DNA of 64,000 bases, taken from NCBI GenBank assembly GCA_951640165.1, contig OX621255.1, positions 8,680,001 through 8,744,000 on the forward strand, read 5' to 3'. Positions 1 to 9,726 of this stretch are shown one piece after another. Made by a program: the position numbers and the translations under genes. The stretch comes from Pseudoips prasinana. Its lineage: Eukaryota > Arthropoda > Insecta > Lepidoptera > Nolidae. The notes beneath the pieces are model-generated. The model saw only the letters and a program-made list of their open reading frames with translations. It did not search any database and was not told the origin of the DNA. Numbering within the stretch: the stretch's first letter is position 1; every line of letters begins with the position of its first letter.

Positions 1-118
1 TGTATGAAGTGCATATATTAGTTATCTGGTTTCTAGCTTCTGGAGCTTGTACTAAAGCTCTACTTAGTTTGGGATCAGATGGCCGTATGTGAAATATGTC
101 ATTAATATCCTATGAAAA
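1..118 (+). mobile_element. SINE family C, 3' fragment
   Basis: The 3' body of family C: the 'agttatctggtttc' block, then 'ttagtttgggatcagatggc' and the degenerate end 'aatatcctatg'. The tRNA-like head lies outside the window or is lost. The same body occurs in full at 35561-35834. Confidence 0.75.
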
Positions 119-264
119 TGAAATGGGACATGACAAAACAACATTATAGAAATTAAACTATTTATCACAATACAACATCTAACTATTCAACTTACATAAC
201 TTTTGTCTAATTATTATTACATTATAAACATCTCGTTCAATTGTAAGTAATTAATTATCTTGTC
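119..264. other. AT-rich spacer, nothing recognised
   Basis: No open frame, repeat copy or terminal inverted repeat was noticed. Confidence 0.5.
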
Positions 265-560
265 AAAATAAAATTGTAATAAAAAAAAAACTTGTGTGTA
301 CTTATGTACACGCATTAGAAGTTATACTTCTTAATATACAACTTGAACATAGTTATCAATTTTCATACCACCTAGAACTAACGTCATGCTGTTATTTTTA
401 CGACGCGCGCGCATGATGCGCGCGCATCGTAAAAATTCACTGTCATACCACCTAGAACTAACTTCATGCTGTTAAATTTTTTGGTGTCGGTGTGCGCGCG
501 CATCGTAAAAATTCACTCTCATAATTTTTCTCCATCGCGCCAAAAGAAGTATAACTTCAA
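265..560 (+). mobile_element. MITE-like repeat W, left copy
   Basis: The element starts around an A-run followed by 'cttgtgtgtacttatgtaca', then the palindrome 'agaagttatacttct'. A related block 'agaagtataacttc' closes it near 545-558. Inside is an imperfect 80-bp tandem duplication: 'cataccacctagaactaac' at 364 and 444, and a 'gcgcgcgcatcgtaaaaatt' block near 420 and 493. A GC-rich near-palindrome lies at 395-435. A nearly identical copy begins at 63880. The superfamily is not clear. Confidence 0.6.
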
Positions 561-1265
561 AATATGCATTTATTATATAATGAAAAAATATATATACTTA
601 TTTAGTATAAGATGAAAATACCGTCTAAGTAATATAGTTCGCCGGATGTCCATGGGGTGACCCATCTCGCAAAGATGACGCGACCCGTACATAAATGGAT
701 CAGAATAATCTGTTATTAGGTCCCTGTATCTCTTTCATCTGCTATTTAATGATGTGTGAACACCCTAAACGGTCACTGGACAATTAAGGCACGAGATTGA
801 CATTATCTTTAACATAACCTAAAATAGTCGCGCTGTATTACCGAAATGTATTCGTGTATCCACCATGGAAGAAACAAACATAACGTATGTTGCTGATAAT
901 TATTAATATTTTATTGTATATTATTGATAATTGCAATTGTTAGTAAGAAACTGAGATGAAAAAATGGCATTTAGTTGTTTTTATTTATATCCCAATTATT
1001 ATAAACATTTAAAAATCTTCAAAAAAGATTAAAAAAACCAAAAGTAATTTTCAATGGATACATCTCAAGTCTTGGAACTCTTTCTCTATTAATTATAGCT
1101 TAACGCCGAAAATAAGGCTCCACTCGGCCTTACGGTATGGACTCATAGCTTTAGGAACTTAATCATGAGTAAACACGTTGTTGAACTTGTTGATTAACGT
1201 ACAGCCTAATTTGGGAAACAGTTTCCATACCTTTTATAATACATCATGTTTAGTGCCTACTAAAT
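561..1265. other. Unannotated AT-rich stretch
   Basis: I see no gene. Short open frames here lack codon bias, splice context or any family resemblance. Confidence 0.45.
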
Positions 1266-1501
1266 TATGTGTGGTGACGGCGAAGAATATAATCACCCCA
1301 ACTCATCTCGTGGGAGACGTAGAAATCGTCCGAGGGTATACCTACCAGAGAACGGGCAGCTACGTTATGCTGTGAACTATGACCAGCAAACGGCGATCGC
1401 CAACCCGTCTGCCAAGCGTGGCAATTTTGGCATATCCCCCATTCTTTGGGGAGGCTTTTGTCCAGCAGTGGACGTAATTTGGGTGTTATGATGATGATGA
1501 T
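1266..1501 (+). mobile_element. RTE-like LINE 3' end with (ATG)n tail
   Basis: This matches, in the opposite orientation, the copy at 56888-57140. Shared blocks include 'gccaagcgtggc' and 'ggaggcttttgtccagcagt', and both run into a GATGATGAT tail. In one frame the last block reads E-A-F-V-Q-Q-W, like the C-terminal end of lepidopteran RTE-type reverse transcriptases. The overlapping 74-codon frame beginning at 1267 is a different frame and probably not a protein. Confidence 0.55.
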
Positions 1502-2000
1502 GAAAGTACACCTGGGAATGTATACAAGCCTGTAGGAACCTATCTAGGAATGTCTCATTAAGAATACTAAAATATCAAACAACAACCAACCACAGTATTT
1601 ACAACCTGTCGGGGAAGCAATTTGACTCTAATTATGTCTAATCTTGTACCACAATTAAATATACAAGTCGCATCTGCTTTGGCGATCTCATGAAAGGCGA
1701 CTTTCTCGATTCTCTGGAAACTGCGATATCTCCTTGGGAATAACACACAATACCCTTATTGTGTAACTTACCAATGTAAGTTTACCCCTGAGCCACGCTA
1801 AATTGAACGTTATAGTTACAAAAATAAAGCACATATTGTATGTATAATAAGTTGGTGATTCAGCATGTTTGATCTCAGATGGTTAGTGCCGCGGCATATG
1901 TGACACTTTTAAAATTTAATTCCGCTTGAGTTGTTTACTTTGTCGTAGCTGTTAGTAATGGGTTGATGAGATATAAAATAAATAAGATCCTCAAATAAAT
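1502..2000. other. Unannotated stretch
   Basis: Nothing recognisable on either strand. Confidence 0.45.
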
Positions 2001-2166
2001 AATATCCTGGGACTACTATGGAAACCAGATAACTGATATATTACACTACATCTTTTTTACATACAGGACAAGCAGACATTTTCATGCACACAAATATCTG
2101 TCCTTATGTGAGCAACTGAACCCACTACCCCTGGCGTGAAAAACAAGCATTAGCCAACCACGACAA
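2001..2166 (-). mobile_element. SINE family C, internally deleted
   Basis: Read on the minus strand it has the head region with 'ttcacgcc', the 'ctgtccttatgtgag' relic of the block after box B, and the 'tatcagttatctggtttcca' body. The segment with 'agctctgcttagtttgggat' is missing, so the copy is deleted near its 3' end. Confidence 0.7.
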
Positions 2167-2320
2167 CTACCAATTTAACTTTAACTTTTGAACTTAGGCT
2201 TAATAAATTGACTTTTTTTGTACATCAAATTTAATAAGTTTTACTTGTATTGATGAAATTTGTTTTGTATAATGTATCTAACTATTAATATTTTTCTTCT
2301 AACTATTATTATTTATTATT

Positions 2321-2391
2321 GCTATCGAACCTACATTGGCCTACATAGGTACCAATGTACTGACCATCTAGGCCAATGTAGGTCCGATAGC
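2321..2391. repeat. 71-nt hairpin, 22-bp arms
   Basis: Arms 2321-2342 and 2370-2391 are reverse complements with one mismatch, separated by a 27-nt loop. The loop can pair further ('tacattgg' with 'accaatgta'). It may be a very small MITE or a fold-back transcript. Nothing shows that it is expressed. Confidence 0.65.
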
Positions 2392-3138
2392 AGGTCTAAT
2401 CAAATGAGTGGACTGTCTTATTGATGTATATATTAATTTCCACACTACAGATTCACGTTATCGTAACGGTACAAGGGATATCAAAGGATTTTTTGTCGTA
2501 CCTGTTTATCCTGCTTATGTGCACAATAAAGAGTATTCAATTATATTCTATATTATTGAACTAGAAGTTTAAAAGTGAAAAACAAGTTTATATTTAGCTG
2601 TGTGTTGCTTACAATGAGTATATCGTTTTGTTGGTTTGCTTAGTTTTCCAAATAAATAAATAACTTAATTTATTCTATATGGGCCCCAGAAATCTTTAGT
2701 CTTTGTAGGGAAGGTTTATATTGGCATGAAGGTTTTTCTATAGGCGTTTGAATAACATGACGATTACAGTGGCAGTCTTATCAAAAAACTTGATTGACAT
2801 TTCAATATGTGGCGATTCATTAAATGCCACAATTTTACTGCGGATTAATAAATTATTCACTTTTTTATTGCATTTACAATAAACTGTTTTCTTGTATTCT
2901 ATCATTCAACTTGGGAAATCGTTATGATAACTTGAATTATATCTTAGAGAAAGTGATTGTAAAAATGACTACTTTATTGTATTGCAAAAGATTTATGATT
3001 CGGTTATCGATTTTAAAAGAATCAAATTCAAACTCAATCTACTATTTATAAAATGATATTTACAGTTCTTGAAAGAATTTTGACAGCAATATAGAAAATA
3101 TCGTAATTATGTAGATTGCCTCCTATGCTTTACTTCAT
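2392..3138. other. AT-rich stretch, nothing recognised
   Basis: A 75-codon frame at 2824-3051 is low-complexity and AT-driven. I do not call it a gene. Confidence 0.45.
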
Positions 3139-3360
3139 CGTATGGGCATTGGTTATCTTAGTGTCATAGTTGTTCAAGCCTGTAGGACTCTGACGTGGCT
3201 TCATGAATATTGTCTAACGACTACAACCAGGGCCGTATCCCGACCGGAGCATGGAGACTCTCTTAAATGTAACCATTTGACCCATCTATAAACCGACCGC
3301 ATACCGCGGTCCTTAACTTCGTCGATCATTCACGATGAAGGTAACTGGCTCCTGAGCACT
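3139..3360 (-). mobile_element. 5S rRNA-like SINE, diverged
   Basis: On the minus strand it has a head resembling 5S rRNA around box A ('cgacgaagttaag') and box C ('tatagatgggt'). The family body follows ('ttgtagtcgttagacaat', 'gcttgaacaact'), ending in 'aaccaatgcccatacg'. Better copies are at 22048-22256 and 53333-53523. Confidence 0.65.
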
Positions 3361-3898
3361 TCTCTGTTGCGGCAATCTACATCCTTATGATAATTTCTAT
3401 AACGCGTCATATAGAAAACGGAAGACTAAGAATAGGTAAATGTTTAAATTATTACAGGGTATGAAATGTAGATCGCACTACAAAGCCCTGACTTCCGCGC
3501 GCAGTGGTCTCCCATTTGAATATGTTGAAGAATAGGAAAGATAAAAGGAAAAGGTTATTAATTATACGCACTTTCCAAACGTGATCTTCGGTCATCCCTT
3601 GAGATTAATATACCAAAACAAACAAGTTTCCTTTCTCACGTTATTTCGAATGATCACAAAAAACGGAAAAACTGATATTCCAATTTATTTAGATTGGTAA
3701 AAAAAATTAAAAGAAATGTCCAGATTTTTTTAAAATGCAGTCTCCAATAATGACCGAGGTATATTTTAGCCCCAAATAATGACCGAAGAATGTTTAGGAA
3801 ATAAGAATAGAATATTAATATGCTAGAGCGAGATAATTGTGCTTAAGTCAGGGCCTTAACAGTTCAGTCTGTCGCTTGATCAGAATAGGACTAAAAAG
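3361..3898. other. Unannotated stretch
   Basis: Two 'aataatgaccga' blocks lie close together near 3745 and 3775. Nothing else was recognised. Confidence 0.4.
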
Positions 3899-4130
3899 GC
3901 GGTGCTCGTGTTCCGCGCGCATAGTTTGAGAGGAAAGGGGGCAAGATTTCCCCCCGTATGACGAGGCCTGTCTAGGCACAGGCGGGCCAAGACCTGTCTG
4001 GGCTGCGGTGAATGCTTACGCGAATCCCGTGGCCCAGACTACAGGTACTCGAGAAACACGGTGGGGTTTTAGTCGGTAAACCGAAGACATAATACCGGGA
4101 ACCCGACATACCCCGTTAGAAAAAAAAGCC
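3899..4130 (+). mobile_element. GC-rich repeat with A-tail, probable LINE 3' end
   Basis: The stretch is far richer in G and C than its surroundings ('gaggcctgtctaggcacagg') and ends in 'ccccgttagaaaaaaaag', as expected of a non-LTR retrotransposon 3' end. No coding motif is visible and no second copy was found in the window, so the class is inferred from the A-tail only. Confidence 0.35.
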
Positions 4131-4905
4131 TTAACAGTTAAGTGTTCGGCCACAGAGTAACGCCAGCGAGCGAAGATGAATCACAAACCTTTACAAGTAC
4201 AAAACGATTTTTATTTCTCTTTACACACTTAAAAAGCAAATTTTCGATAACCACAAATAAAGTATTCAATCACAAATTTAAGCATTCAAAGTAGGCCAAG
4301 CAATAAAAGCTCATTAAGGCAAGACCACACAACAAAACCGCATAAAATAGAAAACGTAAGTGTACCACCGGCCTTAGAACATTATAACGTATCATTATTA
4401 TGTAGATGAATTCATTAAAAGTGAAAACATACACTAACGAGTTTCTCATTACATAGATAAGGCGCTTTATCTATTTTCTTTCATATGTGCGCTTGCGCAG
4501 TGATTGCAATTCTAGGAAATGTGTTTACATGAATGTCATTTTCTTTACAAATGAATCCGGTTGGTGAGGCCTCGTTTCCCGGTTCTATATGAGTATTATA
4601 TAGGTATAGTCAGTATAGTCCTACGCAAATGACTGTTCAGTATGTCAAAGACAAGGATTTAGGTCTTAAGTCGATGTCTAAAGTACTATATTTGTAAACA
4701 AAGTTCTACCTAATTCTCCTAATACATAAAAGCGAAAGGTAATACAATCGATTTCTGACTAAGCACAAACTGGTTGTTTTCTAGATGGATTTGGATTCTG
4801 TATGTTTCCTGTGAAACAGAAGCAAGAAAAATGGTATGTTGCAAAATTTCACATATAGAATCTTTAGAAAATTTCATATTTATTTATACTGCTATGTAGT
4901 AAACT
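4131..4905. other. Unannotated AT-rich stretch
   Basis: No coding, RNA or repeat signal recognised. Confidence 0.45.
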
Positions 4906-5199
4906 GTAAGTGTGGCGCAAGCGTTAAAACAGTCGCCTCACCACTTCGTGTCTTGGGTTCGATTCCCGCGCATGGCCACTATCATATATTACTACAAACA
5001 TGTTCTGACTATTTACAAGCGCTTTTTTAAAGTCTACGTGAATAAAAACCTTTTTTATTTATTTTATTTTATTTATCTGTGTGACCCATAAATAGTTGTC
5101 CAGAGTCTGGATCTATTTTGTGTCCGTCAACTATGTGTTTGTAAAGTACCCCGCGCCACAGGGATCCATTTCCTTAGTAAAAGTGGTCTTTAAAAAAAT
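4906..5199 (+). mobile_element. SINE family A interrupted by a LINE-like tail
   Basis: The tRNA-like head runs from 4906 with box A 'tgtggcgcaagcgttaaaac' and box B 'gggttcgattcc'. The body resumes near 5073 with 'gtgtgacccataaatagttg' and ends after 'taaagtaccccgcgccacag'. Between about 4981 and 5072 lies a foreign piece also found at 60288-60375, ending in repeated ATTTT. The host SINE is therefore older than the insert. Confidence 0.75.
4981..5072 (+). mobile_element. LINE-like 3' tail nested in SINE A
   Basis: It begins near 'tactacaaacatgttctgac' and ends with 'gtgaataaaaacc' followed by (ATTTT)n. The copy at 60288-60375 has the same sequence plus a 15-base internal piece. The simple-repeat tail suggests a non-LTR element, but no coding part is present. 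Confidence 0.5.
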
Positions 5200-5362
5200 C
5201 TATATTAACCGTTGATATACAAAAACCCGTATATCAATGATATTGATATATTCTTTCTAATTTATCAAAGTATAAGTACAATTACTGAGCTGTGCGATTC
5301 ATACGATGGGCTAGGCTGGGTTTTTATTTCCCTAGTGTATTTAGTATATCACACAAATTTTA

Positions 5363-5755
5363 TATACAACATGTAACGTAATTAGCGCACACCCTCAAAC
5401 ACCCCAATTAGATTATTATGTTGTAATCATAATAGATACACTGAATTTTTAATTTAACATGTATATGCATTGTTATTTACTAAATTAGTTTCATAGAATA
5501 AAGTTTATTTTTCTTTATTTTGTATTGAATGATGGAATTTGTATGTTTAAAAATAAAACTGAGATATTAAAAATATTCTTACTTTGATTTACGGTCCTTT
5601 TTAATTTGTTCTGACTAAACAGGGTTAACATGACAATAATTTTAATTATTTTGGAATAAAACATTGCCTATATTAAAAATGATATAATCGATTCAGTAAA
5701 CGATTCTAAACAAACTATTTTCAGGATGTGCGTTAATAAAGTTACATGTTGTATA
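5363..5755. mobile_element. MITE Q with about 33-bp inverted ends
   Basis: The left end (5363-5395, 'tatacaacatgtaac') and right end (5722-5755, 'gttacatgttgtata') are inverted repeats with a few mismatches, enclosing about 330 bp of noncoding AT-rich DNA. A right half with the same subterminal 'cgattcagtaaacgattct' block is at 44785-44862. Superfamily and target duplication are undetermined. Confidence 0.65.
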
Positions 5756-6325
5756 ATTAATTGAATTTAGTATGTTTCCCACATATCATAAGAAATCATT
5801 TGTATTCGTAATAATGTCGCAGTTATTTGATAACTCCAAATGAAAACTTAGATCCGACATAATTAGAAATTACCAATATTTTACGATCACAACACAAAAT
5901 TAAACAAAATGGCGACCGGAACAAAGTAATTAAGGGGTTATTAAATAAGTATTGATATGAAACGATAGAAATCAATAGAAAGCTTATTCGACAATTCGAA
6001 GATAATTAGTCAATCTTGTTTTAACACGACAAGAGGTGCGCGGGCGCGCCACTGATTAACGCTCAACTAGTAGATCGTAGGTATATATTTAATAATTATG
6101 TTGACACGGCAATGTAACACCACGCTTATGACACCCATCTAATCCATATTAGATTAGGGAACGAAAATATGACTCGAATAGTAGAAAATATAAGATCCGA
6201 AAAATAGTCCAAAAACGGCGTGAATAGACTAAATCTATAGGGGAGAAAGAGATAAGAATATACTGTAAGAATTTAAATATCAACTTCTGATTTAATAAAT
6301 ATAATGTCTATATCTACATACATTC
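5756..6325. other. Unannotated AT-rich stretch
   Basis: Nothing recognisable. Confidence 0.45.
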
Positions 6326-6434
6326 ACGTGTGGCGCAGCGGCTAAGACAGTCGCTTCGCCGCTTCGTGTCGCGGGTTCGCGTCCCGCGACACAGGGATTA
6401 AATTCACTAGTGCGGGCGTTGTCTCTTAAAAAAC
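6326..6434 (+). mobile_element. SINE family A, body deleted
   Basis: The head is well preserved (box A 'tggcgcagcggctaagac', box B 'gggttcgcgtccc') but passes straight into the 3' end 'cccgcgacacagggat'. The roughly 100 bp holding 'tgacccataaatagttg' are missing. The break lies at CCCGCG, present in both the head and tail of full copies, so deletion between short repeats is likely. Confidence 0.8.
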
Positions 6435-6475
6435 AAATATATATACAACACAACAACAATGGGAGAACTGTGGGA

Positions 6476-6710
6476 CAATGTCACACAGATCATCATAGCC
6501 CCAAACTAAGCAAAGCTTGTACTATGGGTACCAGGCGACGATATACATACTTATATAGATAGATAAATACATATATACATAGAAAACATCCATGACTCAG
6601 AAACAAATATTCGTGCTGATCACACAAATATTTGAACTTACCGGGATTCGAACCCAGGACCACCAGCTTCGTAGGCAGGAGCACTACCAACTAGGCTATG
6701 GTGACCGTCA
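6476..6710 (-). mobile_element. SINE family B
   Basis: On the minus strand: tRNA-like head 'ggtcaccatagcctagttgg' with box B 'ctgggttcgaatcccgg', a body with 'aatatttgtgtgat', and the 3' end 'ttagtttggggctatgatga'. Near full length. It lies 42 bp from a SINE A, in the opposite direction. Confidence 0.85.
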
Positions 6711-8035
6711 TAAAAAGACTATACCTATATTAAGACATATTAACAAGAATTACATTAAATGTTCAATTGATTTACTGAATAAGTAACTATTATAAATTAA
6801 AAAAAAACTTCTAAATATTAAAAGAAAATTTAAATAGAAACGCTATAAATCGAAAGATTTCCTACGTATCATCTGGAGGTAACCTGCCAAGGAGGTTGAT
6901 GATTCTTCGAGTGTCTTGCGATTTCCAAAACAACTAAATATCTTAACACGTGTATTTATAAATGCACATGACATATTAATAATATGTAAGCTTAGAGATA
7001 ACGCATGTTTCGTTACGCCACGGTGTGATGAACGGCTCTGTCGCAGGCGCAGGTTCTGCTACTTTTACTTTATATCATGCCGAGAAAGCGCCGTCATGAT
7101 AAACGTTCACGCGGCACCCATGTTTCATATATCCATATTTATCATTAATAACCCTTATTATCACTCAGCTAAAGTTCAAAATCAGTATGTGATAGGCGTG
7201 GTCACTCGATAGCCCCTGATATCCCTTATAATTACGATAATGTTTTGAAGTTTCTTTGAGATAGATGAGATTTAATATTGATGCTCGCTATCAGCTTTTA
7301 TAATGTCGTTATTATGTAACTGCCTTATAAACAAGGAGATGTAATAACATAAGTTTTCCGCGTTCATTTAGTATTAACTTAAGAATTTTAATAGGTTGTA
7401 AATGTTGTTTGATATTTAATTACATTTCCAAGAGAAATGTTCTCAGTCTCACAGAGGAATTTTACAGCATAGATTCCGATAAAATACCGATTTATCGAAT
7501 TAAATGGGATATATAGTTTAAACATTATAAAATTTATTGTTTAATAAACGGCGGTACCAGGAAGCCAAAGGAACCAGGAGATTGTACAATAGCAATAACG
7601 CGCGCTACCCACTTGCGTGAGATTGCGCGCGCCTTCGCTCCCACGGGCACCAGATGCCCGCGTCCGATCTTACACGATTATTATTTACGATGCAACCCGA
7701 ACGGAATGCACTTGCTTGTTTATTGGCAGATTTGAATTTAGAATTCGATTTATTGGTTGAGTTCAAACGGGTCAGACAGATGCTGAAAACATCGCTGTTA
7801 CGGAGACTAATAATGCGCATGCCCATGCATGGGTGGTAAACACTCGTGCTTAGGATTAAGTTATATAATGGAGATAAATCGTCCTCGACACCAATTTGCC
7901 CACACCGTGTATGTCATAAAAGCAAAGAAGGTAGTAAATATTATTACTGACCACCATTTGCAGTGATGAGATCGCTATACACTATGTCAACCATGCAGAA
8001 TGTTTTTTTAGCATTACGTTTACTGTTAGCCTAGA
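6711..8035. other. Unannotated stretch
   Basis: A 98-codon frame (6916-7212) has no recognisable domain and an ordinary AT-rich composition. A short GC-richer patch lies at 7595-7660. I see no supported gene. Confidence 0.4.
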
Positions 8036-8215
8036 AGGTATCACTGCTTCACTGAACAATAGAGGCGAGTGGATGATTAAGCCTTCTTGCAAATAAGAAT
8101 ACGAACTAGTAACCCGTGTCAGAGGGTAGCCCTTTTAGGATTCGACCCTCAGCCCAGGCCGGTTACTGACGTGGAGATGCATTTGAGGACCGGATTTCAG
8201 GGTCCTTCTGTGCAA
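8036..8215. repeat. Dispersed repeat X, copy 1
   Basis: It matches 30296-30450 at moderate identity. Shared pieces are 'gcttcactg', 'caaataaga' and 'ctgacgtggagatgc'. It is noncoding and its class is unknown. Confidence 0.5.
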
Positions 8216-8224
8216 CTATCACTC

Positions 8225-8445
8225 TACGTATGTACCTACCACATGTGAGTATTTATATGGTCCATGGAAAATGTCGAAGCCAACATAGCCGGAAGAATTG
8301 CCAAGCTGAAGTGCGTGTAGGCCGTAGAACTTACGGCTGTTCTGACAGAAAGGTTCTCGAGTGGAGACCACGAGTAGGAAGTGTTGAGATCTTGGGGGCG
8401 GCCTTTATGTAGCAGTTGACGTCTTTCCGCTGATATGATGATGAA
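8225..8445 (+). pseudogene. RTE-type reverse transcriptase C-terminal remnant
   Basis: Translated with frame changes and stops, this reads N-I-A-G-R-I-A-K-L-K, then V-L-E-W-R-P-R-V, then a G-R-P patch joined directly to a Q-Q-L-T-S-F end. It finishes in a TGATGATGA tail. I recall the order AG-I, LEWRPR, GRPP, QQWTS from C-termini of lepidopteran RTE-like LINEs. The part between GRPP and QQWTS is deleted, and stops interrupt the frame, so it is dead. Confidence 0.6.
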
Positions 8446-8590
8446 GATGGAAAAATCTCAAGTATTGAATGCTTAAGATGTACTCTTGTCTGATCACAGT
8501 CTATAAAACTAGTTTGTAATATAATAATCGAGTTAAATTATTCAACATTTATTTCAGACCATCTGATGTTAGTCATTTTACAATATATTA

Positions 8591-8940
8591 TTCCGGTACC
8601 ACGCACCCTGCGAAGAAGGGGTGCACACTCAGGTACACATTACACAGTAATACGGTACACGGGTACACACAAAGTGTGCACCCCACATTTTTTGCGGGTG
8701 ATGGCGTAAAAACCATCAAATCCGATCCGATGCAATGCAGGGCCCATTCTAAATTCAGAACGCATTATTATATTGTACACAGATAGCGCTGTACACCCTC
8801 TGCGTATAAACCCACAGACTACACGTGTAAAGTGCCTGCCAATTGTACTAAACTAAGCAGAGCTACAACCTAACCTGTAATAGTACAGCGTCTGCTTAGT
8901 TTGATCAGGTCACTGGCAAACATCCTTATATATTCCTAAA
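8591..8940. repeat. Inverted-repeat-rich element, unclassified
   Basis: Repeated pieces of 'gtgcacac' and 'ggtacac' occupy 8600-8690. Around 8840-8925, 'actaaactaagcagagct' is inverted against 'gcgtctgcttagtttgatc', making imperfect arms of about 35 bp. It looks like a decayed noncoding DNA element. No terminal duplication was identified. Confidence 0.35.
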
Positions 8941-9547
8941 TACATACAAATTATAGATAAATTGAGTAAATATTATGTATTTAGGCATCGTTACGTAACA
9001 AATATGTAATACCGCTGGTCTATTACAATCTTAATTAAGCGATTAGCACATCAAACCAATCAAATCTGTACAAATATACATATCCAACGTCCTCGTTTGC
9101 CTTGCTTTTATAAAAAATAAATAATACGATAGACACTAATTGAATTAAATTTCTATCTAGACTGTCGTTTTGAAGAGGAAAGATGAAGTAGTTTCGTTTA
9201 ATTATGTTATTACGTCATAGAACAGTCATAATTTTCTATGGTTATGGTTGGATCTATTTCACAATATTTATTTCAAAACAATTATTCCGAAACGGAAGAA
9301 AACATACTTAGCTATGAAACTGTAAATGAAACCGGGAAAACAATAAAAGGTGCAAATTTGAATTGTGAAAACAAAAACGTATTAAAATAAAAAATATCGG
9401 TCGTTTTTCATTCATCTCGTTCGTTCAAGAGTAGATCAACAATTTTAGATGTAAATTATAAACCAAGTAGAAACTGCTAAGGTCTCTAGTTCAAAAGAAT
9501 TCAACGCAGTGACGCGACACCCTTACCAGATTAAAGTGACAAAGAGT
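8941..9547. other. Unannotated AT-rich stretch
   Basis: Nothing recognised. Confidence 0.45.
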
Positions 9548-9726
9548 TTTTTAAAGACAACGCCCGCGCTATAGAAATAATCCCTGTGTCGCGGGGAACT
9601 CTACAGGCTCAAAGCACACCCAGACTTAACAACTACTTATGGGTCACACAAATAGATGTGCTGTGCCGGAATAGAAGCCGGGACACGAAGTGGCGAGGTG
9701 ACTGTCTTAACCGCTCCCACGTGCAG
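9548..9726 (-). mobile_element. SINE family A
   Basis: Read on the minus strand: 'gcacgtgggagcggttaaga', 'cgccacttcgtgtcccggct', 'gtgtgacccataagtagttg', and the tail 'ccgcgacacagggattattt'. The head is intact and the body shortened. Confidence 0.8.

Noticed and set aside
6916..7212. 98-codon frame
   Set aside because: No domain, splice signal or codon bias; composition like the AT-rich surroundings.
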